From DATBLY01 sp963705545 (lineage in GTDB: Bacteria > Actinomycetota > UBA4738 > HRBIN12): a stretch of 64,000 nucleotides of DNA. Under the pieces are notes generated by a model. That model was not told the origin of the DNA. It searched no databases and worked only from the letters and a program-made list of their open reading frames with translations. Of the stretch, positions 26,213-34,025 are shown one piece after another (within the stretch, counting starts at the first letter, position 1; each line of letters starts with the position of its first letter). The stretch covers positions 868,001-932,000 of the forward strand of contig CAVPJX010000001.1 of assembly GCA_963705545.1 (NCBI GenBank). Reading direction: 5' to 3'. Made by a program: the position numbers and the translations under genes.

Positions 26213-26357
26213 CAACCCATCCCCCTCATCGTCGACGCACGATCGGAACCTCGGTCCCGCCGGAGGTCGCCCGGCAGGCCCGTCTCGGTATAGCCGGTCC
26301 TGTCCATCTCCCGGCCACTTCGCATCCCTACACTCGAGCGGTGCTAGGAGGAGAGCG

Positions 26358-26576
26358 GTGAAGGATTCCAACGGCGGGACGCGCTTGGTGGCAGAGTTCG
26401 CGGGCACGTTCTCGCGGGAGACCGTGCTGGAGTGTCTCCGAGACACCGCGACGCGATGGGCCGGCGCCCCGGTCCAGACATTCGTGGGGCTCTTGAGTGA
26501 ACGGTTCGCCCGGGAGCGCCTTCGCGCGGAGGCGCGCATCCTGAACGAGGCGCACGCCGCCGCGGGTCTCGCCTAG
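26358..26576 (+). CDS. Small three-helix-bundle protein
   Basis: A 72-residue protein with a near-perfect ribosome-binding site (AGGAGGAG) before GTG 26358. The sequence (RLVAEFAGTFSRETVLECLR, DTATRWAGAPVQTFVGLLSE, RFARERLRAEAR) fits the three-helix-bundle dimerisation domain found at the N-terminus of some tyrosine-phosphatase/arsenate-reductase-like proteins and as stand-alone small proteins in actinobacteria. A possible -10 box TACACT is at 26329-26334. A regulatory or dimerising role is likely; the partner is unknown. Confidence 0.6.
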   Translation: MKDSNGGTRLVAEFAGTFSRETVLECLRDTATRWAGAPVQTFVGLLSERFARERLRAEARILNEAHAAAGLA

Positions 26577-26618
26577 GCGCGAGTCCATCCCCGCGCCGTG
26601 TAGGGCGTTGGACCTCGG

Positions 26619-26906
26619 TCAGTACGCCGTGACGTCGGCTTCCGAGTACTGGGCCATCGATGGTGCTGACGTGACGCCCGCACGCTCCATCGCTTCCTTC
26701 AAGGCCGGGTCGCTCGCGAACGCGGCCGCACCCTCCGCAGACGCGAACGTCGTGACGACGATCACCGCGGTCGGGTCGTCGACCCCGCGGTAGACGCGGT
26801 GCCCGGTCGCGCCGTGCTTCTCACGAAGGGCCCGGTTCCCGTCGAAGACCACCTTCCATGCGTCGAAGTCCGCAACGCTGGACTGGACCACCATCTGCAC
26901 GCTCAT
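26619..26906 (-). CDS. Dimeric alpha/beta-barrel (ABM-like) protein
   Basis: A 95-residue protein starting at ATG 26906 (MSVQMVVQSSVADFDAWKVV). The pattern FDGNRALREKHGATGHRVYR, VIVVTTFASAEGAAAFASD, PALKEAMERAGV is that of single-domain ferredoxin-fold proteins related to antibiotic-biosynthesis monooxygenases and EthD-like proteins. These work as dimers and may be cofactor-free oxygenases or stress proteins. No catalytic residues can be assigned. Confidence 0.7.
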   Translation of the reverse strand: MSVQMVVQSSVADFDAWKVVFDGNRALREKHGATGHRVYRGVDDPTAVIVVTTFASAEGAAAFASDPALKEAMERAGVTSAPSMAQYSEADVTAY

Positions 26907-27029
26907 GAGGCTCCTGCCTTCCGGTCGGAAACACCACGGTACCGGTCGGTGGTTCGGTCGACCCGCCACGCGATCCCGCGAGGACGACGTTCACCGTCAC
27001 GGATGTGGGCGATCGCGATCCTCATCGGT

Positions 27030-27519
27030 TCAGGGGTCCGCTTGCCGGAACCTCGAGGGTGGCGTCGCCCCGATCGCGGGAGGGTGTTGGACCACCTCGT
27101 TCACGCAGACGTAGGCCTGCACCCACCACGCTTGCGTCTCCTCGTCGATCTCGCCCTCGCCGACGACGAAGCTCGTGTTCAGCCATCGATAGCGCTCGTG
27201 ATCGCTCAGGAACTCCGCCCTGGTCAGGATGGCTCGGCGGCCGACGTCCGGAGGGTCTTCCTGGACGCTCTGCCCATGCAGGGAGATGAGGATCTCCGCG
27301 CCGTCCTCGGTCCTGATCACCCCCCGGAGGTTGGGCGTCCAGACCCCGTCCTCCCGCCTGCGGGGGTAGTTGGCCCATCGAACGCTCCCCTGAAGCACGT
27401 CGCCCGAGACCGCGCCTTCCCCCCAGCCGAACCCAGCGGCCTCCGCGGTGCCGAACGGAAGCACCCATGCGCCGTCGGCGTATCGCATCGATAGGCGGCA
27501 GAGCGGCTCGCAGTCGCAT
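27030..27519 (-). CDS. DUF3237 domain protein
   Basis: About 160 residues, a small beta-barrel of the DUF3237 family. Features are a start-proximal EPLCRLSMRYADG, GEGAVSGDVLQGSVRWANYP, RRREDGVWTPNLRGVIRTED and AEILISLHGQ, then YRWLNTSFVVGEGEIDEETQ and VYVCVNEVVQ-type end (AYVCVNEVVQ here). The natural start is probably ATG 27519 (MRL) with one extra base near 27510 before EPLCRL; in an unbroken frame the first ATG is 27488. The function of the family is unknown. Confidence 0.7.
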
Positions 27520-27664
27520 CGTTCGCCGTGGAGTCTAGGCCGCAACACGCCTACGCCGCCTGGCAAGGCCGCCACCAGCTGTAGCCGTCTCTCGATCCGG
27601 CCGAGGCGCGGTCACCAGGGCTTGGCCGCTCACGTAGGATGCGCCGGGAGGAGGCGTTCGCACG

Positions 27665-28252
27665 ATGGCGGATCCGATCGCGGACATCATCGGGGACTAC
27701 CGAGCCTTCGCGGCGATGCAGCGCGACCGTCTCGTCGCCCGCGGCATCGACATCGCGCCCTACCCGCTCAGCCACCTCGCGGTCCGCGTCGCCGATTGGG
27801 ACCTGTACGTCCATCAGCGCACGCTCCTCGAGCGCCATGCGAGGACGAACCGCGAGAACGTCTGGAACGGGCGTCCGATCTCCTTGATCGTGCTCGCCGA
27901 GCCGCTCGAGGTCCTGGACGGGACCCCGGTCTCGCGCATCGAGCTGATCCCGCCCGTTCACCAGCGCGTCTACCGGATGGGCCTCGAGCACCTCGGCGTC
28001 GTCATCGGTGAAGGATTCGACGAGTTCTCGCGGGTGCATCGGGCCGCGCTCACCGGCCAGCAGTTCCAGAGTTCCGAGGTCGAGCCGGTCTACGTGCTGT
28101 TCGAGGACTTCACCCACGTGAAGTTCTACCGGCGCTCCTTCTTCGACGTCGTCGAGGACGCGGAAGGGCGCTTCGAGGGCTTCACGCACGTCGACGACTG
28201 GGTCCCGCAGCGGCTGGTCACGGCCACCGGCCCGAACCCGTTGCCGCGGTAA
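27665..28252 (+). CDS. YecM-type VOC superfamily protein
   Basis: A 195-residue metal-binding-fold protein matching YecM/DUF991. Motifs are YPLSHLAVRVADWDLYVHQR, NRENVWNGRPISLIVLAEPL, IELIPPVHQRVYRMGLEHLG and VLFEDFTHVKFYRRSF. YecM is best known from gamma-proteobacteria, has a glyoxalase-like VOC fold, and has no proven function. GGGAGGAG precedes the ATG, and TAGGAT (27636-27641) could be the -10 box. Confidence 0.85.
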   Translation: MADPIADIIGDYRAFAAMQRDRLVARGIDIAPYPLSHLAVRVADWDLYVHQRTLLERHARTNRENVWNGRPISLIVLAEPLEVLDGTPVSRIELIPPVHQRVYRMGLEHLGVVIGEGFDEFSRVHRAALTGQQFQSSEVEPVYVLFEDFTHVKFYRRSFFDVVEDAEGRFEGFTHVDDWVPQRLVTATGPNPLPR

Positions 28253-28372
28253 CCCGGCCCCCCCGGGGGGAGGTGGGGTGTCCGGTCGGGTCGCGCCGGT
28301 CGCATCGTTCGCCATCGAGTCCAGGCCGGCCGGGACCTTCGACCCTGCCGGGCCCGCGGATCCCGCCGCAGG

Positions 28373-29743
28373 ATGGGTGCAGCACAGCGCAGGCGTGAGG
28401 TGGTGATCGCGGTGTTCCACGACCGGCAGGAGGCGGGCCAGGTGCTCGCCGAGCGTCTCTCGGTGCTCCGGCCGAGCGATCCCGTGGTGCTGGGGATCGC
28501 GCGCGGCGGCGTCGTGGTCGCCGCCGAGGTGGCGCGCGCGCTGCGCGCGCCGCTGGACGTGACCGTGGTCCGCAAGCTCGGCGTGCCGTGGCACCCGGAG
28601 CTCGGCTTCGGGGCGCTCGGCGAGGACGGCGTCGTCGTGCTGAACGACGCGCTGATCGAGGCGACCGGCCTGTCGCCGGAGGACGTCGAGGGCGTCGTGC
28701 GGATCGAGCGGGCGGAGCTCGAACGCCGCGTGCGTCGGTACCGCGGCGACCGACCGCCGGTGGCGCTGCGCGGCCGGACCGCGATCGTCGTGGACGACGG
28801 GATCGCGACGGGCTCCACGATCCGCGCGGCCCTCGAGGCCGTCCGCCGGCGCGGCCCGGACCGGTTGATCCTCGCGGTCCCGGTCGCGCCGCCGCGGACG
28901 GTCCGCGCGCTCCGCGGCGACGTCGACGAGCTCGTCGTCGTCGGGTCGGACGAGCCCTTCCTCGCGGTCGGCCAGTTCTACGACACGTTCCCGCAGACCT
29001 CCGACGACGAGGTGACGGCGCTGCTCGCCGCGGCGCCCGCGCCGATCGCCGGGGCGCGGACGACGCGCATCCAGGAGGCGCGCATGCCCTGGAGATCCCG
29101 GTCGGGTCGGTCTCGATCCGTCGGGGACCTCACGCTGCCGCCCGACCCGGTGGGGGTGGTCCTGTTCGCCCACGGCAGCGGGAGCAGCCGGTTCAGCCCC
29201 CGCAACCGCGCGGTCGCCGGGCGCCTGCGTTCCGACGGCCTGGGCACGCTCCTGCTCGACCTGCTCACCCCCGACGAGGAGCGCGACCGCGCGAAGGTGT
29301 TCGACATCGAGCTCCTCGCCGACCGCCTCGAGGCGGCCGCCCGGTCCGTCCGCGACGACCCGCGGACCGCCGGGCTGCCGATCGCGTACTTCGGGGCCAG
29401 CACCGGCGCCGCCGCCGCGCTCGTCGCGGCCGCGGATCCGGCCGTGCCGGTCGAGGCGATCGTCAGCCGGGGCGGCCGGCCCGACCTGGCCGGCGTGGTG
29501 CTCGGCGCCGTGACGGCGCCCACCCTCCTGATCGTCGGCGGCGACGATCCCGTGGTCCTCGGCCTGAACCGGGACGCGGCCTCGGCCCTGCGGTGCGAGC
29601 ACCGGATCGAGGTGATCCCCGGCGCGACGCACCTGTTCGAGGAGCCCGGCGCCCTGGAGCGGGTCGCCGACCTCGCGTCCGGCTGGTTCGTCCGCCATCT
29701 CGCCTCCGCCCCGGCGGGGGTCGTCGGAACAGATCCCGCGTAG
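28373..29743 (+). CDS. Phosphoribosyltransferase / dienelactone-hydrolase fusion
   Basis: A 456-residue two-domain enzyme. The N-terminal PRTase domain (about 1-215) has the PRPP loop TAIVVDDGIATGSTIRAALE. The C-terminal alpha/beta-hydrolase (about 240-450) has VVLFAHGSGSSRFSPRNRAV, the nucleophile elbow YFGASTGAAAALVAAA and the histidine loop VIPGATHLFEEPGALE. This fusion occurs in many actinobacteria and may act in nucleotide salvage, but no substrate is proven. Between the domains (about 29085-29125) the frame gives arginine-rich nonsense, while the next frame gives EIPVGSVSIR. Two compensating indels are therefore likely. Confidence 0.85.
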   Translation: MGAAQRRREVVIAVFHDRQEAGQVLAERLSVLRPSDPVVLGIARGGVVVAAEVARALRAPLDVTVVRKLGVPWHPELGFGALGEDGVVVLNDALIEATGLSPEDVEGVVRIERAELERRVRRYRGDRPPVALRGRTAIVVDDGIATGSTIRAALEAVRRRGPDRLILAVPVAPPRTVRALRGDVDELVVVGSDEPFLAVGQFYDTFPQTSDDEVTALLAAAPAPIAGARTTRIQEARMPWRSRSGRSRSVGDLTLPPDPVGVVLFAHGSGSSRFSPRNRAVAGRLRSDGLGTLLLDLLTPDEERDRAKVFDIELLADRLEAAARSVRDDPRTAGLPIAYFGASTGAAAALVAAADPAVPVEAIVSRGGRPDLAGVVLGAVTAPTLLIVGGDDPVVLGLNRDAASALRCEHRIEVIPGATHLFEEPGALERVADLASGWFVRHLASAPAGVVGTDPA

Positions 29744-29829
29744 CCTGGGTTGCAACCCTGAACGTGTCGGTGGGATGCGCCATCCTGCCGGCGACCGATC
29801 GCATCCGAGGGGGACGACCGTGGCGGCTG

Positions 29830-31407
29830 TTGGGGTTCGAGGGCGACAACGCGCGGGAGAAGGTCGTCGTCCTGCTGACGATGTGCTTCGCCCTCGCGAT
29901 GGTGATGCTCGACAACACCGTCGTGAACGTGGCGTTGCCGAAGATCAGCGAGGAGCTCGGCGCGGGGGTCTCCGGCCTGCAGTGGATCGTGGACGGCTAC
30001 GTCCTCGTGCTCGCGTCGCTCCTGCTCACGGGCGGCATCGTCGGGGACCGCTACGGACGCAAGAAGACGTTCCTCGCCGGCCTCGCGGTGTTCACGGTCG
30101 CCTCGCTCGGCTGCGGGATCTCGGAGGGCACCGGCCAGCTGATCGCGTTCCGCGCGCTCCAGGGGGTCGGCGCCGCGCTCCTGCTGCCCGGGACGCTGTC
30201 GATCATCACGGTCACGTTCCCGCCGCACGAGCGCGCGAAGGCGATCGGCCTGTGGGCGGGCATGTCCGGCCTGGCGCTCGCGCTCGGCCCGACGGTCGGC
30301 GGCCTGATGGTCGAGCACCTCGGCTGGCAGTCGATCTTCTTCCTGAACGTCCCGATCGGGATCGTCGCGTTCCTCGTGGCCACCCGGACGGTCAAGGAAT
30401 CGGTCTCCGCCGAGGAGCGGCAGCTCGACCTGCCCGGCCTGGCGCTCGGGACGGCGGGGCTGTTCAGCCTCACGTACGCCCTGATCGAGGCGAACCAGAA
30501 GGGCTGGGGCGACCCGCTGATCGTCTCGACGCTCGTGGGCGGGTTCCTCCTGATCGGGGCGTTCCTGTACTGGGAGCTGCACGCGCCGCACCCGATGATG
30601 CCGCTGCGGTTCTTCCGGATCCCCGCGTTCTCGGCGGGCAACACGGTGGCGTTCTCGGTGTCGCTCGGGATGTTCGCGACGTTCTTCTTCCTGTCGCTGT
30701 ACATGCAGCTGATCCGCGGCTACACGCCGTTCGAGGCGGGCGTGCGGTTCCTGCCGATGACGCTCGCGATCGTGTTCACCGCGCCGCTCGCCGGGAAGTA
30801 CGCGTCGACGCACGGCTCGCGCGCCCCGATGACCTACGGGCTGCTGCTCGCCGGCGGGGGGCTGCTGTTCTTCGGGACGCAGCTCGAGATCGACACGTCG
30901 TACTGGCTGATGCTGCCGGTGTTCATCATCATGGGCCACGGGATGGCCTCGGTGATGGCGCCGATGACGGCCGCCGTGATGAACGCGGTCGGCCCCCAGC
31001 GCGCGGGCCTCGGATCCGCGATGACGAACACGAGCCGCGAGGTGGGCGGCGTCTTCGGGATCGCGCTGCTCGGCACGATCCTGACGACGAGGCTGCAGTC
31101 GTCGCTGACCCCGGCGCTCTCCGGCCTCGGGCTCACGAGCGCGCAGCAGCAGGCGATCGCGACGGCCGGCGGCCACGGCACCCTGGACGCGGCCGTGCTG
31201 AAGGGGCTCTCCCCCGCCCAGGCGGCCGGCGTCTACCACGCGTACAGCGAGGCGTTCATGGCCGGCTTCCACGTGGCGCTGTTCGTGGGCGGCATGGTGC
31301 TGATGGTCGCGGCGATCGTGGCGAACCGGTTCATCCCGGGACGCGACGCGGTGCGGGTGATGGCGCCCGGCGACGAGCACCACGCCGTCGCCGCGGCCGA
31401 GGCCTGA
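29830..31407 (+). CDS. DHA2-type MFS drug efflux transporter (EmrB/QacA family)
   Basis: About 525 residues with 14 predicted membrane helices. Motif A is GGIVGDRYGRKKTFLAGLAV, the family-specific motif near helix 1 is LDNTVVNVALPKISEEL, motif C is LALALGPTVGGLMVEHLGWQ, and FFLNVPIGIVAFLVATR follows. Members use the proton gradient to expel lipophilic drugs and dyes. The start is unsure: TTG 29830 is in frame, but GTG 29820 with one fewer G in the GGGG run would also give a natural N-terminus (MAAVGFEGDNAREK). Followed by a hairpin terminator. Confidence 0.9.
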   Translation: MGFEGDNAREKVVVLLTMCFALAMVMLDNTVVNVALPKISEELGAGVSGLQWIVDGYVLVLASLLLTGGIVGDRYGRKKTFLAGLAVFTVASLGCGISEGTGQLIAFRALQGVGAALLLPGTLSIITVTFPPHERAKAIGLWAGMSGLALALGPTVGGLMVEHLGWQSIFFLNVPIGIVAFLVATRTVKESVSAEERQLDLPGLALGTAGLFSLTYALIEANQKGWGDPLIVSTLVGGFLLIGAFLYWELHAPHPMMPLRFFRIPAFSAGNTVAFSVSLGMFATFFFLSLYMQLIRGYTPFEAGVRFLPMTLAIVFTAPLAGKYASTHGSRAPMTYGLLLAGGGLLFFGTQLEIDTSYWLMLPVFIIMGHGMASVMAPMTAAVMNAVGPQRAGLGSAMTNTSREVGGVFGIALLGTILTTRLQSSLTPALSGLGLTSAQQQAIATAGGHGTLDAAVLKGLSPAQAAGVYHAYSEAFMAGFHVALFVGGMVLMVAAIVANRFIPGRDAVRVMAPGDEHHAVAAAEA

Positions 31408-31435
31408 GTCCCGGAACGGCCCCGGACAGACGGAA

Positions 31436-31455
31436 AGGGCCGGTCGCCCGGCCCT
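31436..31455 (+). terminator. Hairpin between convergent genes
   Basis: Perfect 8-bp stem (31436-31443 with 31448-31455) and a 4-nt loop, GC-rich and without a T-run. It sits 29 nt after the efflux gene and 37 nt before the end of the minus-strand gene, so it may end transcription from both sides. Confidence 0.6.
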
Positions 31456-31491
31456 CCACGTGAACTCGGTGTTCCGATTACGTCTGGCGCG

Positions 31492-31725
31492 CTACGGGGC
31501 GGCCTCCCACAGCGTCGCCTGAGCCTCCTCGAGCTGGCCGAGGACGCCCCGGAGGGCCGGGAGCGGAGCCGCCAGGCGCGCGTCCTCGAGCTCGTCCATG
31601 ATCTGGAGCGCGAGCTCCAACGACCCCCGCGCGGCCTCGATCTGGCGCCGGCTCTGGACGAGCTCGGTCAGGGCGCGGTTCGCGGTGAACGGGATCACTT
31701 GCGCTTCTGCGTCGATCTGCTGCAT
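31492..31725 (-). CDS. Small helical protein of unknown function
   Basis: A 77-residue protein from ATG 31725 with GATGAGGAGG upstream. After a short leader (MQQIDAEAQVIPFTANRALT) it is almost entirely helical and amphipathic (LVQSRRQIEAARGSLELALQ, IMDELEDARLAA, LRGVLGQLEEAQATLWEAA), so a coiled-coil dimer is likely. I do not recognise a family. It is divergent from the Tat-protein/kinase pair that begins at 31879. Confidence 0.55.
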   Translation of the reverse strand: MQQIDAEAQVIPFTANRALTELVQSRRQIEAARGSLELALQIMDELEDARLAAPLPALRGVLGQLEEAQATLWEAAP

Positions 31726-31878
31726 CGGAACCTCCTCATCGAGAACCTGCGTCGCCGGCCGGGCGGCGACCAGCGCCGGGAGCCGTAGGAAAAGCACGCC
31801 GTACGGCGCATGCCGTAGGGCCGCATCCGGATAGCCTCGGGTCGATAGCGCTACTCCGCCGACGGGATCGGAGCAACG

Positions 31879-32436
31879 TTGGGTGACGACGCCCACGATC
31901 GACGCCTCGGCCGGCGAGAGGCGCTGAAGAAGGCCGCCGCGATCGGGGGTGCGCTCTGGGTGGTCCCCGCCGTTCAGAGCGTGAACATGACCCAGGCGTG
32001 GGCGCAGGTCGGGTCCGACTCCCCCGGTCCCGGATGGGGACCCAGCTCCCGAACAGGACCCGGTCACCGAGCGTCGCTACACGGTCCGATTCGACATCGG
32101 TCGGCGCGGCGCCGTCTGCTCCCAGCCGTCCGAGCAGCTCGTGCCGCTGCCTCGCCGCGGAACCGCTCGCGGGCGGGTGCTCGTTCGCCCGGGCCATCGT
32201 ACGGCGGCCGCGGCGTGTGGACGGTGACGATCTCGGGACAGGGTGCCCGCGTGCTCGAGGGTTCTTCCGTGTGCGGCGATCGTCGAGGGGGTTGCGCGGC
32301 CGGATCACCCGTGGGCACGAACGCGATGGCGTTCGAACCTCACCGTCATGGACGGCGCGGGCGGCCGCATCGGATCGCCCACATCGAGCTCACGTTCTCC
32401 CTGCCCACGTCTCCCGCGCTGGCGGGGACCCAGTGA
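31879..32436 (+). CDS. Small Tat-exported protein, upstream of HprK-like kinase (frameshifted)
   Basis: N-terminal twin-arginine signal: RRLGRREALKKAAAIGGALW then VVPAVQSVNMTQAWAQ, cleavage after AWA. The mature part is broken into short frames. Pieces that read as beta-sandwich are RRYTVRFDIGRRGAVCSQPS, GVWTVTISGQGARVLEGSSV, RSNLTVMDGAGGRI and IAHIELTFSLPTSPALAGTQ. The stop overlaps the kinase start (GTGA), so the two are co-translated. The signal peptide closely resembles that of the minus-strand protein at 33526-33879. The role of the secreted domain is unknown. Confidence 0.6.
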   Translation: MGDDAHDRRLGRREALKKAAAIGGALWVVPAVQSVNMTQAWAQVGSDSPGPGWGPSSRTGPGHRASLHGPIRHRSARRRLLPAVRAARAAASPRNRSRAGARSPGPSYGGRGVWTVTISGQGARVLEGSSVCGDRRGGCAAGSPVGTNAMAFEPHRHGRRGRPHRIAHIELTFSLPTSPALAGTQ

Positions 32437-33310
32437 GCGTCACGATGCCCGATGAGCGGGCGTGGGCCTACCGGAGTCCCGGCTATCGGGCGCTGAACCT
32501 CAGCTTCGGCGTGCGGACCACCGATCCCGAGGTCGGGGCGTACCTGGATCACGTCCTCTCCGGGCTGACCGACGGCGGGGAGGATCCGGAGATCTGGTAC
32601 TCGATCACCCGCTCGAGCCGACGGGACGGGATGACGTCTATCCCGTGTACTTCGGTTCGGAGCTCCTCGTTCGCGCCCATAGCCCGGCGTTCGCCGTCGA
32701 GACCCTCCTCTGGCATCTCAACGGCGCCACCGTCGACCGGGCCGACCCCCTCGTCGTGCTCCACGCGGGCGGCGTCGCCCTGAACGGCGCGGGGGTCATC
32801 ATCTGCGGACCGTCGGGGTCCGGGAAGACCACGCTCACGGCCGCCCTGGTGCGTGCCGGGTTCCGGTACCTCACCGACGAAGCCCTCGCCATCGACCCGG
32901 CGACCCGCCGCCTCCTCCCGTACCCGAAGGCGTTGGCGATCAAGCGCGGCTCGTGGGGGCTCCTCGCGGACCTCCGACCGCCTCGGTCGGACCTCGCTCG
33001 AGGCGTGTGGCACGTGGTCCCGACCGACATCCGATCCGATGCGATCGCGGGCGCCACCAGGCCCTCGCTGGTCCTCCTGCCGACGCGCGGAGGACCTGAG
33101 GAACCGACCGACGGGGACGAGATCCAGGAAGTGAGCCGCGCCGAGGCGCTGGTGGAGCTGTTCCGGCAGAGCTTCGGATCCGACCAGCCGGCCCGCACCC
33201 TGCACACCCTCGCCGACGTCCTAGCGGAGTGCGCGTGCTTCCGGGTGTCCACCCGAGATCTGGGCCGCGTCGTCCGACACGTCACCGAGCATGACGATGA
33301 CGCCCGCCGG
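32433..33310 (+). CDS. HprK-related P-loop kinase (frameshifted)
   Basis: About 290 residues. The N-terminal part (YRSPGYRALNLSFGVRTTDP) is followed by the kinase core: DPLVVLHAGGVALNGAGVII, Walker A CGPSGSGKTTLTAALV, and the family motif YLTDEALAIDPATRRLLPYP + KALAIKRGSWG. This fits HprK-related kinase A, which resembles HPr kinase/phosphorylase but occurs with PqqD-like and NTP_transf_5 proteins rather than with PTS. GTG 32433 or ATG 32445 starts it; the frame shifts near 32625. The exact end is uncertain: the open frame runs to 33466, but the part after about 33310 looks non-coding and overlaps a minus-strand gene. Its substrate is unknown. Confidence 0.75.
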
Positions 33311-33361
33311 ATGACCGCGTCCCAACGCTCGACCGAGCACCTCGCGGCGCGCCGCGAGGTC

Positions 33362-33504
33362 TCAGACCGTGATCGTGACGCTGTCCGAGCCCTCACTCGT
33401 CGTCGAGGACAACACGACCTCGCCGGTGTAGTCGGGTGGGATCGAGACCCACCGCGCGTCAGATAGGCTTCGAGTTGGACTGGGTCAAGGCTGGTCTCTG
33501 TCAT
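33362..33504 (-). CDS. Very small protein beside Tat protein (frameshifted)
   Basis: About 47 residues from ATG 33504, with a good AAGGAGAG ribosome-binding site. It reads MTETSLDPVQLEAYL and, after a one-base shift near 33450, ARWVSIPPDYTGEVVLSSTT + SEGSDSVTITV. The second part looks like beta strands of an exported or surface domain. It follows the Tat-exported protein by 21 bases and may be its partner or its C-terminal part. No family is recognised. Confidence 0.4.
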
Positions 33505-33525
33505 CGATCTCACTCTCCTTGAGGG

Positions 33526-33879
33526 CTACGGGCAGGGTCGCAGGTCTCCGACACGAGAGGACCGTGCAAGTTCCTGCGATCCCACAGTGTGAATGCCGCG
33601 ACAGAGCGATCCGCCGCCCGCCGCGATGCAGTCGCAGCACGCTGTCGTCGGGTCGAACGTGATGAACGAGGTGACGGGCGGAGGAGGGCCAACCGGATCG
33701 ATCGTCGCTGAGATGCACGCCGCGCACAGCTCCGACCCCGGTGCCTCCTGGGCGTGCGCCGGGATCCTCAGCGACTGCACGACGGGCGTCGCCCACACGA
33801 GACCACCCACGATGGCCCCACGCTTGATGAGGGTCCTTCGGGGGATCCCGGCCTTTCGGCCCTCGCTGTCTTGACCCAT
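33526..33879 (-). CDS. Cysteine-rich small Tat-exported protein
   Basis: A 117-residue protein from ATG 33879. The twin-arginine signal is IPRRTLIKRGAIVGGLVWAT then PVVQSLRIPAHAQ. The mature part is cysteine-rich (ELCAACISATIDPVG, TTACCDCIAAGGGSLCRG), suggesting disulfides or metal binding. The last ~20 residues differ by frame and may be affected by an indel. Its signal resembles that of the protein at 31879-32436 (R-R-x-[AL]-[LI]-K-x(3)-[AI]-x-G-G-x-[LV]-W-x(2)-P-[AV]-V-Q-S). The function is unknown. Confidence 0.65.
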   Translation of the reverse strand: MGQDSEGRKAGIPRRTLIKRGAIVGGLVWATPVVQSLRIPAHAQEAPGSELCAACISATIDPVGPPPPVTSFITFDPTTACCDCIAAGGGSLCRGIHTVGSQELARSSRVGDLRPCP

Positions 33880-34025
33880 GATGGCCTCCCAACCGCGGTC
33901 GGATCGATCGAAGGTCAACGTAGCGGTCCACCTGGGGTCGGCACCCCCCTCGTTCGCGCCATCGTTCGTACGCAGGCGAGGCCGCGACTTTCGTACGCAG
34001 CACCCGTGTGCTCTCTACGCGCCCG

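Noticed and set aside
25836..26539. Longer start for the SnoaL-like protein at 26539
   Set aside because: The extra N-terminal 109 codons are the antisense of the small gene at 26358-26576, which has an excellent ribosome-binding site. ATG 26212 gives the normal family length.
28588..31407. One 939-codon protein
   Set aside because: The first 400 codons are an out-of-frame reading of the PRTase-hydrolase fusion. Only the part from about 29830 is the efflux pump.
33311..33466. C-terminal extension of the HprK-like kinase
   Set aside because: The last ~50 codons are arginine/aspartate-rich without family similarity and overlap a minus-strand ORF with a good ribosome-binding site.
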